From assembly GCF_005877905.1 (NCBI RefSeq), contig NZ_SWDV01000041.1:1-64000 (forward strand): a DNA stretch of 64,000 nt. The letters are read 5' to 3'. Of this stretch, positions 25,118 through 33,273 are shown piece after piece (position 1 is the stretch's first letter; every line of letters begins with the position of its first letter). A program made the position numbers and the translations under genes. This stretch comes from Pseudomonas nicosulfuronedens. GTDB taxonomy: Bacteria > Pseudomonadota > Gammaproteobacteria > Pseudomonadales > Pseudomonadaceae. The notes below the pieces were generated by a model, which was not told the origin of the DNA, made no database searches, and saw only the letters and a list, made by a program, of their open reading frames with translations.

Positions 25118-26290
25118 TCAGGTGAGGACTTTCAGGGAGTCGTTGGAGAACGGTTCGAAGGTCTCACCGAGGCGCGCCTTGCGGGTCCAGTCGGGGTCGT
25201 GCAGCAACGACCGGCCAACCCCCACCAGGTCGAATTCGCCACGCTGGAAGCGCTCCATAAGCAGGTCCAGGTTGTCGCTGGCGTTGGAGCCTCCCTGCTT
25301 GTTGCTGTCGTACATACCGTTACTCAGGCCGACGCCGCCGACAGTCATCGTTAGCCGGCCGGTGATCTTGCGCGCCCAGCCGGCGAGGTTCAGTTGCCCG
25401 TCGGCGCCCGGCAGGTCGGCGAATTCCGCGCGGTTGAAATAGCGCACGCTGGCGTCAAAGATGTCCACGCCGGCCTCAGCGATGGGTAGCAGGATTTCCT
25501 CAAGCTCGCCGGGCGTCCGGGCCAGCTTGGCCTTGAAGTCCTGCTGCTTCCATTGCGAGAAGCGGAAGAGGATCGGCATGTCCGGGCCCACCGAGCGGCG
25601 GATGGCACGCACCACCTCGGCTGCAAAGCGGCTCCGCTCGCGGCGCCCGCCGCCCCAGGCATCGGTACGGCGATTGGTCACGTCCCAGAGAAAGGTGTCG
25701 ATCAGGTAGCCGTGGGCTCCGTGTATGGCTATCCCATCGAAGCCGCACAGGTGAGCGTGGACGGCGCTACGCGCATAAGCGTCGATGACGTCCTGAATTT
25801 CGCTGTCAGCCATCGGCGCAGTTGGCAGCAACTGCTGCTGCACGTATTCCGCAGTGGACGAGGTGAGCCCATCGGCGGGCCCCCAGAGTCCGGAGGGACG
25901 CATGGAGGCCGCACCGGGGTTTGGCCCGGTGCCAACCACACGCATTACTCCCTGGTGCCACAGCTGCGGAAAGATCAGCCCGCCGGCCGCGTGCACCTGC
26001 TCGACAACATGCCGCCAGCCGGCCAGCGCCCGCTCTCCATGCAGCTGCGGCAGATCGCTCTCGCCGATACCCGCCTCCCCCAGGGCTGCGGGGTGATCGA
26101 TACCCACACCTTCCGTGATGATCAGCCCGGTCTCGCCGTAGGCGCGGCGACGGTAGTAGCCGGCGACGTCATCCCCGGGCACACCACCGGGGCAGAAATT
26201 GCGGGTCATGGGCGCCATGACGATGCGGTTCCTGAGTACCGCAGAACCGATCCGCAGGGGTTCGAACAGGGGCGCTAGCGTTGCATTCAT
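25118..26290 (-). CDS. NADH:flavin oxidoreductase, Old Yellow Enzyme family
   Basis: 390-aa FMN-dependent TIM-barrel enoate/enone reductase. Typical segments are 'LRNRIVMAPMTRNF' near residue 20, 'TEGVGIDHP', 'FPQLWHQGVMR' and 'DGIAIHGAHGYLIDTFL' with the substrate-binding His, then 'TDAWGG'. It probably reduces an activated C=C bond of a cyclic intermediate. The ATG at 26290 overlaps the stop of the SnoaL-like gene (ATGA), so translation is coupled. Confidence 0.88.
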   Translation of the reverse strand: MNATLAPLFEPLRIGSAVLRNRIVMAPMTRNFCPGGVPGDDVAGYYRRRAYGETGLIITEGVGIDHPAALGEAGIGESDLPQLHGERALAGWRHVVEQVHAAGGLIFPQLWHQGVMRVVGTGPNPGAASMRPSGLWGPADGLTSSTAEYVQQQLLPTAPMADSEIQDVIDAYARSAVHAHLCGFDGIAIHGAHGYLIDTFLWDVTNRRTDAWGGGRRERSRFAAEVVRAIRRSVGPDMPILFRFSQWKQQDFKAKLARTPGELEEILLPIAEAGVDIFDASVRYFNRAEFADLPGADGQLNLAGWARKITGRLTMTVGGVGLSNGMYDSNKQGGSNASDNLDLLMERFQRGEFDLVGVGRSLLHDPDWTRKARLGETFEPFSNDSLKVLT

Positions 26291-26886
26291 TTCGAGGGTT
26301 CCTTCGGCTCGCAGGGCTGGCGGCTGACGCTTGCGCGTTGCTGCGGTGAGGTGCGCGACCAGAATCCCTGCCAGGTCGGGAAGCTGGCCGGCAGGCGCGG
26401 TTGGAAGCGCTCGCCGGTGTACTTGCCGGGCCAGTTCTGCCAGTGCGGCGCGCCGGGACGTTGCAGCCAGTCGGTGGAATACCAGTGGCGCTCGTCGCGA
26501 CGGGCGAAGTACCACTGACCGTCACGGCGCTCGTAGTGGTCGAAGTAACAGATGGCCATCACCACCCAGTGGTCGCCGTCCTCGTGCTCGGCACGGCAGT
26601 AAACGGTGCCGGTGGCGTGGTCGGCGTCTTGGAAGTCGAGGGTCTGCCCGCAGATCTGGTGTACGCAGCGATAGAACGCCTGCAACACTGGTTCGGAGGC
26701 GTAGTACACCTGCAGGGCTTCGCGCCCGCTCCCCCAGCGACCACAATCAACATCCTCGACGAACAGCGCGGTGAGGCCTTCGAGGTCGCGGGAATCCACG
26801 GCCAGTGCGTAACGCGCCGGCAACTGGCCAATGGCAAGCTGTGCCTCAACCCGTTCCATCCGCGCCAATAGTGCCTGGTCGCTCAT
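26287..26886 (-). CDS. SnoaL/NTF2-like protein
   Basis: 199-aa alpha+beta-barrel protein of the nuclear transport factor 2 superfamily: 'ARYALAVDSRDLEGLTALFVEDVD' near residue 25 and 'WVVMAICYFDHYERRDGQWYF' near residue 110. The superfamily includes ketosteroid isomerase-like, dehydratase and hydratase proteins; no catalytic function can be assigned. It overlaps by four bases the SDR upstream and the OYE gene downstream, so all three are tightly coupled. About 50 C-terminal residues beyond the fold are low in recognisable structure. Confidence 0.75.
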   Translation of the reverse strand: MSDQALLARMERVEAQLAIGQLPARYALAVDSRDLEGLTALFVEDVDCGRWGSGREALQVYYASEPVLQAFYRCVHQICGQTLDFQDADHATGTVYCRAEHEDGDHWVVMAICYFDHYERRDGQWYFARRDERHWYSTDWLQRPGAPHWQNWPGKYTGERFQPRLPASFPTWQGFWSRTSPQQRASVSRQPCEPKEPSK

Positions 26887-27704
26887 GCTCCCATCTCCTT
26901 CCCCGCCTGGCGGAAGCGCATTTCATCTGCGTAATAGGGCTGATGGGAAAGCAACCCGCCATCGACGTTGATGATCTGCCCGGTGATGAACGCTGCCTCG
27001 TCGCTGGCCAGGAAAAGCACCGCGTTGGCGATGTCGTCGACGTTGCCCAGGCGCGGCGTCAGGTGATGTGCAAGCATCATCTCGCCAGCCGGTCCGGCGT
27101 AGTTGTCGGCGGTCGCCGGGGTCACGATTAGGCCCGGCGCCAGCGCATTGCAGCGAATGCCCTGCTTTCCGTGCTGAGCGGCGACATAGCGCGTGAGGTT
27201 CTCGATGCCGGCCTTAGACACCGCATAGGCGCTGTAACCCAGCGCGCCAGCCTGGGCCGAGCCGGAGCTGGTGTTGATGATCGAGCCACCACCGCGGGGC
27301 AGCATCGCTGCGAGCGCGTACTTGCTCGCCAACATGGTGCCGCGCAGGTTGATGCGCAGGGTGTCGTCCCAGACCTGGGTGTCCATGTCCGCGACAGGCG
27401 CATCGAGCCGCGACGAGATATGCGTTGCAGCCGCATTATTGAACAGCACGTCGAGGCCCGCGAACAAAGAGACCGTCTGCTCCACCAGCACGCGGATCGA
27501 CGCCTCGTCTCCCAGGTCGACCGCCAATGCGGCGGCTTGCAGCCCTGCCCCGCGCAACGCAGCTGCCTGCTCCTGGGCGGCGCTGAGATTGATGTCTGCG
27601 AGCACCACCCGGGCGCCCTCTTCTGCGAGCCGCCTGGCCGCGGCGAGGCCGATACCGGAGGCCGCGCCGGTTACGATGGCGACCTTGTCTTGTAGACGTT
27701 TCAT
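26883..27704 (-). CDS. SDR-family oxidoreductase
   Basis: 273-aa SDR with TGAASGIG near residue 12, 'LFNNAAATH', 'NTSSGSAQAG', catalytic Y-A-V-S-K and 'GQIINVDGGLL'. It has about 25 extra residues after the usual SDR end. AGGAAG precedes the ATG. It lies in the run SDR/SDR/SDR/SnoaL/OYE, probably carrying out ring alcohol/ketone chemistry on the same substrate series. Confidence 0.86.
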   Translation of the reverse strand: MKRLQDKVAIVTGAASGIGLAAARRLAEEGARVVLADINLSAAQEQAAALRGAGLQAAALAVDLGDEASIRVLVEQTVSLFAGLDVLFNNAAATHISSRLDAPVADMDTQVWDDTLRINLRGTMLASKYALAAMLPRGGGSIINTSSGSAQAGALGYSAYAVSKAGIENLTRYVAAQHGKQGIRCNALAPGLIVTPATADNYAGPAGEMMLAHHLTPRLGNVDDIANAVLFLASDEAAFITGQIINVDGGLLSHQPYYADEMRFRQAGKEMGA

Positions 27705-27716
27705 GGCACTTCTTCC

Positions 27717-28502
27717 TCAGACGGCGGTGTACAGGCCGCCATCGACCTGAATGATCTGCCCGGTGACATAGCCCATTCCTGGTCCGCAGAGCCCGGCGAC
27801 GGCGCGCCCGACGTCGTCCCGCTCATGGCCCATGCGGCCCAGCGGGAACTTGGCGAGATAAGCCTCGCGCAAGGCGGGTTCAGTGGCGAAGAACGCATCC
27901 GCCGCGGCAGTCAGGGCCGCCGGGGAAATCGCGTTGACGGTGATGCCGAAGGGACCCCACTCGCGCGCCAGGGACTTGGTCAGGCCGCGTATACCGCCCT
28001 TGATGGCGGCGTAAGCCGGGTTCAGCGCGGCACCGTGCAGGCCGAACGCAGAGCAGAGGAAAATCGCCCGGCCCGCGTCGCTGGCGCGCAACGCTTCAAA
28101 AGCGGCGATGGCGCAGTGGTGGGCGCCGGCCAGGTCCACCGCAACCTGCGCGTCCCAATCCTGATCATCGAAGTTCTCCAGTTGCTTGGGATGCCCGGAG
28201 GCGCCGTGGGTCGCGTTGTGCACCAGAATGTCCAGTCCGCCGAAGTGCCGAAGCGTGGTGGCCACGGCTTCCTGCAGCGAGGCTAGGACGGTCACATCGA
28301 CTTCCAGCGCCAGCGCCTCGCCGCCTTCGGCGCGAATCAACCCGGCGGTTTCCTCGCCGGTCGCGCCGCGGCGTGCGGCGATCACAACTTTCGCACCCAT
28401 CTCAGCCATTGCCAGGGCGATACCCCGGCCCACGCCGCCGCCGGCGCCAGTTACCAGGGCGACACGCCCGACCAGGGTTTGTGCTTGCGTGATCTGCTTC
28501 AT
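27717..28502 (-). CDS. SDR-family oxidoreductase
   Basis: 261-aa SDR with TGAGGGVGRG near residue 18, 'ILVHNATHG', 'FLCSAFGLHG', Y-A-A-I-K and 'GQIIQVDGGLYT'. The ATG at 28502 overlaps the stop of the upstream degenerate SDR (ATGA), which suggests a stoichiometric pair. The N-terminal extension of this frame to 28736 overlaps that upstream gene and is discounted. Confidence 0.85.
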   Translation of the reverse strand: MKQITQAQTLVGRVALVTGAGGGVGRGIALAMAEMGAKVVIAARRGATGEETAGLIRAEGGEALALEVDVTVLASLQEAVATTLRHFGGLDILVHNATHGASGHPKQLENFDDQDWDAQVAVDLAGAHHCAIAAFEALRASDAGRAIFLCSAFGLHGAALNPAYAAIKGGIRGLTKSLAREWGPFGITVNAISPAALTAAADAFFATEPALREAYLAKFPLGRMGHERDDVGRAVAGLCGPGMGYVTGQIIQVDGGLYTAV

Positions 28503-29212
28503 GGCACCATCCAGAAACCGCCGTCGACGGGAATAGAGGCGCCGGTGAATGCATGGGCGCCGATCAGCAGGGCGAGGCTTTCGAGCACCCCGGTAGCGAG
28601 GTCGGGGGTGTAGCCGAGCGCCGGTACGGGCGTGCCCATCTCCGGGCTCTGGGCGAGCATGCCGGCGCCCAGTTCGCTGGCGAACACTTGGGAATCGACA
28701 CCCAGCCAGTTCAACTGGATACCCTGTCCGCCCCATTGCCGGGCAGCGGACTTCATCAGGCCGCGCTGCCCTTCACTGAGCACGGAAAGTGCCGTGAGCC
28801 CGGCTGCACCGGTCAGCGCCAGGTTCGGACCGACCAGAACGATGCGCGCCGGGCGCCCGCCCAGGGTCCGCCAGGCGGCCTGCAGGCAATGGCGGGTGGT
28901 ACGCAATGGGTCCAGGCAGGCGCTCTGCCATTCCCCGACCGAAAGAGACACCAGCGGTCGCGGCTGGCGGTTGAGCGAACTGCCGACCGCGAGAACCAGC
29001 GCGTCGAGCCCGCCGAGTTCGCGCAGCGCGGCATCGAAGGCCGACTGGATGGTCGAGAGGCTGAGGAAGTCGCCCTCGGAGGCCAGTTGGCGGCACTCGG
29101 CGCCCTGGCCCTGCATTCCCGCGCAGAGCCCTTCCAGCGCCCAGCAGCCAGGCGTGGCGATTAGCACACGACGGCCGGCGAGCGATGGCGCCATGCATTC
29201 TTTCCCGGTCAT
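28499..29212 (-). CDS. Degenerate SDR-fold protein lacking catalytic motifs
   Basis: 237-aa protein with an SDR-like course ('IPVDGGFWM' at the C-terminus, 'LDALVLAVGSSLN' in place of the NNAG strand). The glycine-rich cofactor motif is replaced by 'ATPGCWALEG', and the catalytic YxxxK region reads 'LSVLSEGQRGLMK' with neither Tyr nor Lys in place. It may be non-catalytic, perhaps a partner of the SDR at 27717, whose start it overlaps. The ATG at 29212 has a strong GAGGAGGGG site, so it is clearly expressed rather than decaying. It is the first gene after the operator at 29270-29315. Confidence 0.75.
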   Translation of the reverse strand: MTGKECMAPSLAGRRVLIATPGCWALEGLCAGMQGQGAECRQLASEGDFLSLSTIQSAFDAALRELGGLDALVLAVGSSLNRQPRPLVSLSVGEWQSACLDPLRTTRHCLQAAWRTLGGRPARIVLVGPNLALTGAAGLTALSVLSEGQRGLMKSAARQWGGQGIQLNWLGVDSQVFASELGAGMLAQSPEMGTPVPALGYTPDLATGVLESLALLIGAHAFTGASIPVDGGFWMVP

Positions 29213-29224
29213 ACGCCCCTCCTC

Positions 29225-29232
29225 TTGTTTTT
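29225..29232 (-). promoter_or_regulatory. AAnAAnAA element upstream of degenerate SDR
   Basis: Minus strand AAAAACAAGAGGAGG leads into the ribosome-binding site. Candidate Hfq/Crc site. Confidence 0.45.
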
Positions 29233-29269
29233 ATCGGGGTCCTAGTGGGTCACCTCGCGAATCGATAGC

Positions 29270-29315
29270 GAAGCAACATTCATTTATACAAACATCGTTC
29301 ATAATAATGTGTCAA
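29270..29315 (-). promoter_or_regulatory. Promoter with paired operator for SDR/SnoaL/OYE operon
   Basis: On the minus strand TTGACA (29310-29315) is followed after eight bases by operator 1 (29289-29301, TGAACGATGTTTG) and 19 bp on by a weaker copy (29270-29282, TGAATGTTGCTTC). A TGTATA hexamer begins eight bases before the second copy with a 19-base spacer, one longer than at the other promoters. Confidence 0.62.
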
Positions 29316-29390
29316 CCGTGCCGCACCGCTCCGCGCATAGACCGGTCGTTACTGGAAAAAGGGAAAGAGATGGGCCGGGCGCCCACCAAG

Positions 29391-30470
29391 TCAGCCGAGC
29401 AGCGCCGCGAAGGTGCCGTGGTCCAGTGCGGCCATGGCGAATCGCGGCACTACCGCGCAGTTGTTCACCTCGGCCTGGAATTCGACCGGGTTAACCAGCC
29501 AGAAGTACAGGCCGTCGAGAATCTGCCGGCGGAATGCCTCGTAGGCTTCCTCGAAGCTCGGTGGACGCTCCACGCCATGTAGACGCAAGCGTTCCAGGTA
29601 GTAGCCGAGCAAGGCCATGTCCCAACGTTTACGATCGGCAATGTCGAGCGCCGAAACCATGAAGTAGGTGACGTCGTGCGACCAGTGCCCCTTGCAGAAA
29701 GACTGCCAGTCGAGCGTCCCAGGGCGACCGTCGGCGTCGCTGTAGAGGTTGCCCAAGTGGTAGTCACCATGCAGGAAGCAGTGAGGTTCGGCGCGCCCGA
29801 ACGCGCTCAGGGCTAGCAACGCCGCCTGCATGCGTTCGCGATCGAGCATGTGCCGTGGCACGGTGACCCCGCGCGGCAGGCGGATGTACTCGGCCCAGAC
29901 CTCGGGCTGCAGCTGGCCCCAGTGATAGGCGCCGGCTTCTCCGGGAGGCAGCGCCTCCCAGATCGGCAGATCTCCCAGCAAGCCGCCCGGGCGAAGTTCG
30001 GGGCTGTCCCACCAGCGCGCTTGGTAGCGGGCGATGATGTCGAGGTGCGCCGCGGCCTGGGCGAAGTCCAGTGGATCCTGCACGCGGCAGAAGCGCACCC
30101 CGCGCAGGTCGAGATCCTCGAGGAGGACGATATGTTGCCGGGCCTCGGGATCGTCGCCGGTGAAGAGCGCTTGTGGCGCGTTCAGGCCGAGCAACGGTTG
30201 CAGGTCGCGGTAGAAGCGGGCCTCCAGTTCGTAGCAGCGCTCCATCAGCGCGCGGTGCTCGGCGAAACCGCCCTTCACGTACAGCGCGTCGGGCAAGCCA
30301 TGGGCTCGGCCCCGGTCGTTATACTGCAGCTCGACGCGCACCTTGGTCCCGGTGCCCCAGAGCACCTTGTCGACGCGGCTGGCGGTGACACGGGTGCCCG
30401 GATAACGCTGGTCGAGCGCATCGCTCAACCAGTCCGACGTAATGTCTTCGATGCGCACCGGAAGCCGCAT
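29391..30470 (-). CDS. APH/ecdysteroid-kinase-like phosphotransferase
   Basis: 359-aa kinase-fold protein. The catalytic loop is 'HGDYHLGNLY' and the metal motif D-W-Q follows ('GTLDWQSFCKGHW'). It belongs to the aminoglycoside phosphotransferase/EcKinase group rather than to resistance enzymes. In acyl-CoA catabolism related kinases (ACAD10/11 N-terminal domains, Pseudomonas LvaA) phosphorylate 4-hydroxyacyl-CoA so the hydroxyl can be eliminated. Given the neighbouring acyl-CoA dehydrogenases that is a reasonable hypothesis. The ATG at 30470 has GAGGGAG upstream. It is the last gene of the long 29.4-42.7 kb unit. Confidence 0.82.
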   Translation of the reverse strand: MRLPVRIEDITSDWLSDALDQRYPGTRVTASRVDKVLWGTGTKVRVELQYNDRGRAHGLPDALYVKGGFAEHRALMERCYELEARFYRDLQPLLGLNAPQALFTGDDPEARQHIVLLEDLDLRGVRFCRVQDPLDFAQAAAHLDIIARYQARWWDSPELRPGGLLGDLPIWEALPPGEAGAYHWGQLQPEVWAEYIRLPRGVTVPRHMLDRERMQAALLALSAFGRAEPHCFLHGDYHLGNLYSDADGRPGTLDWQSFCKGHWSHDVTYFMVSALDIADRKRWDMALLGYYLERLRLHGVERPPSFEEAYEAFRRQILDGLYFWLVNPVEFQAEVNNCAVVPRFAMAALDHGTFAALLG

Positions 30471-30522
30471 GTTCTCCCTCCTTGTGGAATGCCCGTCCCA
30501 GGCGGCCACGGGCTAGACTCGG

Positions 30523-31533
30523 TCAATCTATGGCGACCACCAACTTTCCGAAGTGACGACCCGCCCGCAGCGCCTGGAAGGCATGGGGTACCTCGTCGAA
30601 GCGGAACACCTGCTCGATGACCGGGCGCAGGCGATGTACCTCAATGGCGCGGCACATCTGCTCGAACTGCTCACGGCTACCGACGCGGATGCTGTGCAGG
30701 GAAAGCCCCCGATAGAAGAAGGCCTCGCTCAGCTTCGGGCCGCCGCTCAATAGGCCGACCAGACTGATTCGTCCGCCAACCCGAGTGGCCTGAACCGATT
30801 GCTCTACGGTGCCGCCGCCGCCCACTTCGACAGCCAGGTCGACGCCCTCGCCCGCGGTATGTTGCAGGACCGCCAGGTACCATTTCGGCTGTTTCCGGTA
30901 GTCGATAACTTCGTCCGCGCCCAGCGCACGCAACCGCGCCAGGCGTTCGGCGCTGGAGGATAGGGCGATGACCCGCGCGCCGAACAGCCGGGCCAGTTGT
31001 AGGGCGAATACCGACACACCGCCGCCGCCCTGGGTGAGCACGCTCTGCCCCGGCGACAGGCCAGGACCTGCGGTAAGCGCGGCCCACGCGGTGAGCGCTG
31101 CGCACGGCAGCGTAGCGGCTTCCTCGAAGGACAGGTGATCGGGGATCCTCACCAGCTCTTCCTGGCTCACACAGGCGAATTCGCACAGAGTACCGTCGAC
31201 CGAGCCACCACGCCCCAGCACGTCCCGCCCGACCGGCATCTCGCCGCTGATCCAGTGCGGATGGAAGGTCAACATCACCCGCTCACCCACGGCGGTGCGC
31301 GTCACGCCGGTGCCGACCGCCACGACCTCACCTGCTCCATCGGAACAGGGAATCAGCTGCGGTTTGCACAACGCGCTGTATTGTCCTGCCAAGATCAGCA
31401 GCTCGCGAAAGTTCAGCGACGCGGCGCGCAAGCGCACCAGCACCTGTCCCGGACCGGGAGCGCCAGGTACCGTCAGTTCGCGCAGCGCCAAGCCATCGAC
31501 ATCGCCGTAGCGATCGATCACATATGCCCGCAT
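30523..31533 (-). CDS. Zinc-independent MDR-family NAD(P)-dependent oxidoreductase
   Basis: 336-aa medium-chain dehydrogenase/reductase with an N-terminal GroES-like domain ('ASLNFRELLILAGQY', 'PCSDGAGEVVAVG') and a nucleotide-binding motif 'LTQGGGGVSVFALQLA' near residue 165. The cysteine cluster for structural zinc is absent, which points to a quinone-oxidoreductase or enoyl-reductase type enzyme. It lies between an APH-like kinase and a SnoaL-like protein; substrate unknown. Confidence 0.86.
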   Translation of the reverse strand: MRAYVIDRYGDVDGLALRELTVPGAPGPGQVLVRLRAASLNFRELLILAGQYSALCKPQLIPCSDGAGEVVAVGTGVTRTAVGERVMLTFHPHWISGEMPVGRDVLGRGGSVDGTLCEFACVSQEELVRIPDHLSFEEAATLPCAALTAWAALTAGPGLSPGQSVLTQGGGGVSVFALQLARLFGARVIALSSSAERLARLRALGADEVIDYRKQPKWYLAVLQHTAGEGVDLAVEVGGGGTVEQSVQATRVGGRISLVGLLSGGPKLSEAFFYRGLSLHSIRVGSREQFEQMCRAIEVHRLRPVIEQVFRFDEVPHAFQALRAGRHFGKLVVAID

Positions 31534-31548
31534 GGAAAACTCCCGAGG

Positions 31549-32094
31549 TCAGGGACGACGTGCGCGCAATGGACGCTGATAGGACACGTCCTGGCGATCG
31601 CGGCTGCTGTGCGCATTGCCCATCTGGACCTTGCGGAATACGTCCGGCAGATCCGTCGGGGTGATCTCGTTGACCGACTCAGTGACGCATACGCGCTCGG
31701 CGATGGCCCAGCGCCCGGCGCGCTTCTCGAAGCGGTCGATGTAGCGGCCGACCGCCAGACTGTCGGGCTTGCTGCGGTTCTCGCCGAAGAACAGCCAGTA
31801 GGTTTCGGCGTGCGCTTGGTCGCCGTCCAGCTCGACGCTGTGATTGAAGATCATGTGGTGGTGCGACAGTTGGTATTCGTTGTGATAGCCCAGCGCCCAC
31901 TCGACGAAGTCGTCGCGCCCCCCACAGAAGCTGCCATGGTCGTCGATGGCGTCTTCGTGGTAAACGCTGCGCAGCATCTCCCGGTCGAAACGGTCCACCG
32001 CGCGGCAGTAACGGGTGACGCAGTCGAGGATATCCTGACGGTCGAGCAAAGCCTGGATGCGGTCCTGCGGAACATTGTTCTTGTTGTCGTTCAT
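31549..32094 (-). CDS. SnoaL/NTF2-like protein
   Basis: 181-aa NTF2-fold protein ('LDRQDILDCVTRYCRAVDRF', 'DDHGSFCGGRDDFVEWALGY', 'SHHHMIFNHSVELDGDQAHA'). This arrangement matches the SnoaL_4 group, which includes dehydrochlorinase LinA-like and dehydratase proteins; the Asp and His pair ('AVDRF', 'SHHH') could be catalytic. The first codons themselves encode an A-rich AACAAGAACAA stretch. The gene lies between the acyl-CoA dehydrogenase pair and the MDR reductase. Confidence 0.78.
   Translation of the reverse strand: MNDNKNNVPQDRIQALLDRQDILDCVTRYCRAVDRFDREMLRSVYHEDAIDDHGSFCGGRDDFVEWALGYHNEYQLSHHHMIFNHSVELDGDQAHAETYWLFFGENRSKPDSLAVGRYIDRFEKRAGRWAIAERVCVTESVNEITPTDLPDVFRKVQMGNAHSSRDRQDVSYQRPLRARRP
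32075..32085 (-). promoter_or_regulatory. AAnAAnAA elements inside SnoaL-like start region
   Basis: Codons 4-7 read AACAAGAACAA on the minus strand, two overlapping AAnAAnAA matches just inside the coding start. Candidate Hfq/Crc site. Confidence 0.4.
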
Positions 32095-32141
32095 GCGAGG
32101 CTCCTGGGGTTAGCCGCGCCGCCAGGCGGCGCGGTGTCGGT

Positions 32142-33263
32142 TCAATAACCGGCGGCGAAGCGCGCCAGGTGGAAGTCGATGTCGCCGAACTGCTTTTCCA
32201 GCAACGTCATCAGGCGGAAGTAGTGCCCGACCGGATACTCCTCGGTCATGCCGATGCCGCCGTGCAACTGCACCCCCTGAGCACAGACGAAGCGCCCGGA
32301 CTTTCCGGCCGCCGCTTTGGCAGCGGAAATCGCCTTGCTCCGCTCGGGCGCCGGTTTGTCCAGGTAAGCCATGCCACGGTAGAGGATCGAGCGAGTGTGC
32401 TGGGCCTCGACGAACATCTCCGCCATACGGTGCTGTAGCGCCTGGAACTTACCGATGGGCTGTCCGAACTGGTTGCGTGTCTTGATGTATTCCTGGGTCA
32501 TGTCCATGACCCCCTGCATGACGCCGAGGGTCTGCGCGACCACCGCAAGTGCGGCGCGATCATGGGCCTCCTCGAGAATCGCCTGACTATGCGAAGGTTC
32601 GATAAGCAGAGCGGCGTCCGCCAGCTCGACCTTGGAGAAGCGCACATCGGCGGCCCGCGATCCGTCGACCAGGATGTACTCGTTGAGCTCCACGCCGGGA
32701 GCGTCACGGTCGACGATGAACACTGCAGGGTGGCTGCAATCCTCGAAACGTGCGGTCACCAGCAGCTTGTCCGCGGACGGGGCGTTGAACACCAGGGTCT
32801 TGACGCCGCTGAGCTGGAAGCCCTGCGCAGTCCTGCGGGCGATGGTATCTTCCGCGCAACCGACGCTGAAGCGCGAGCCGCATTCGGAATCGGCCAAGGC
32901 CAGCAGCAGGCGACCCTCGATCAGCGCGGGCAGCAGGTCGTTACGATGGTAGTCGGAGCCGCTGCGGTCGACGATCCGCGCGCATAGCACCGCGCTACTG
33001 ACGAAGGGTTCGAGCACCATGCCGCGACCGAAGGACTCAAGCACCAGCGAGGTCTCGACGAAGGAACAATCCAGCCCACCGACATCTTCCGGCAAAGTAA
33101 GCGCCAGCCAGCCCAGGTCGGCGAACTGCTGCCAGTGCGCGCGACTGAAGCCTTCGCCACTGCCGGCCTGGTGCCGACGCTCTTCGAAGGCGTAATCCTC
33201 GCGGATGTATCGCTCAACGCCATCGCGCAGCATTAGTTGCTCTTCGGAAAGGTTGAAATCCAT
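32142..33263 (-). CDS. Acyl-CoA dehydrogenase, small subunit of a heteromeric pair
   Basis: 373-aa acyl-CoA dehydrogenase-fold protein of the shorter type found in alpha2beta2 steroid-degradation enzymes. It begins 'MDFNLSEEQLMLRDGVERYI' and keeps 'TRNQFGQPIGKFQALQHRMA' and 'GVQLHGGIGMTEEYPVGHYF'. The position corresponding to the catalytic Glu of the larger partner is not obvious ('EEAHDRAALAV'), so it is probably the non-catalytic or FAD-sharing half. It lies 10 bp after the larger subunit at 33274. Confidence 0.88.
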   Translation of the reverse strand: MDFNLSEEQLMLRDGVERYIREDYAFEERRHQAGSGEGFSRAHWQQFADLGWLALTLPEDVGGLDCSFVETSLVLESFGRGMVLEPFVSSAVLCARIVDRSGSDYHRNDLLPALIEGRLLLALADSECGSRFSVGCAEDTIARRTAQGFQLSGVKTLVFNAPSADKLLVTARFEDCSHPAVFIVDRDAPGVELNEYILVDGSRAADVRFSKVELADAALLIEPSHSQAILEEAHDRAALAVVAQTLGVMQGVMDMTQEYIKTRNQFGQPIGKFQALQHRMAEMFVEAQHTRSILYRGMAYLDKPAPERSKAISAAKAAAGKSGRFVCAQGVQLHGGIGMTEEYPVGHYFRLMTLLEKQFGDIDFHLARFAAGY

Positions 33264-33273
33264 AGGGCAGTCC

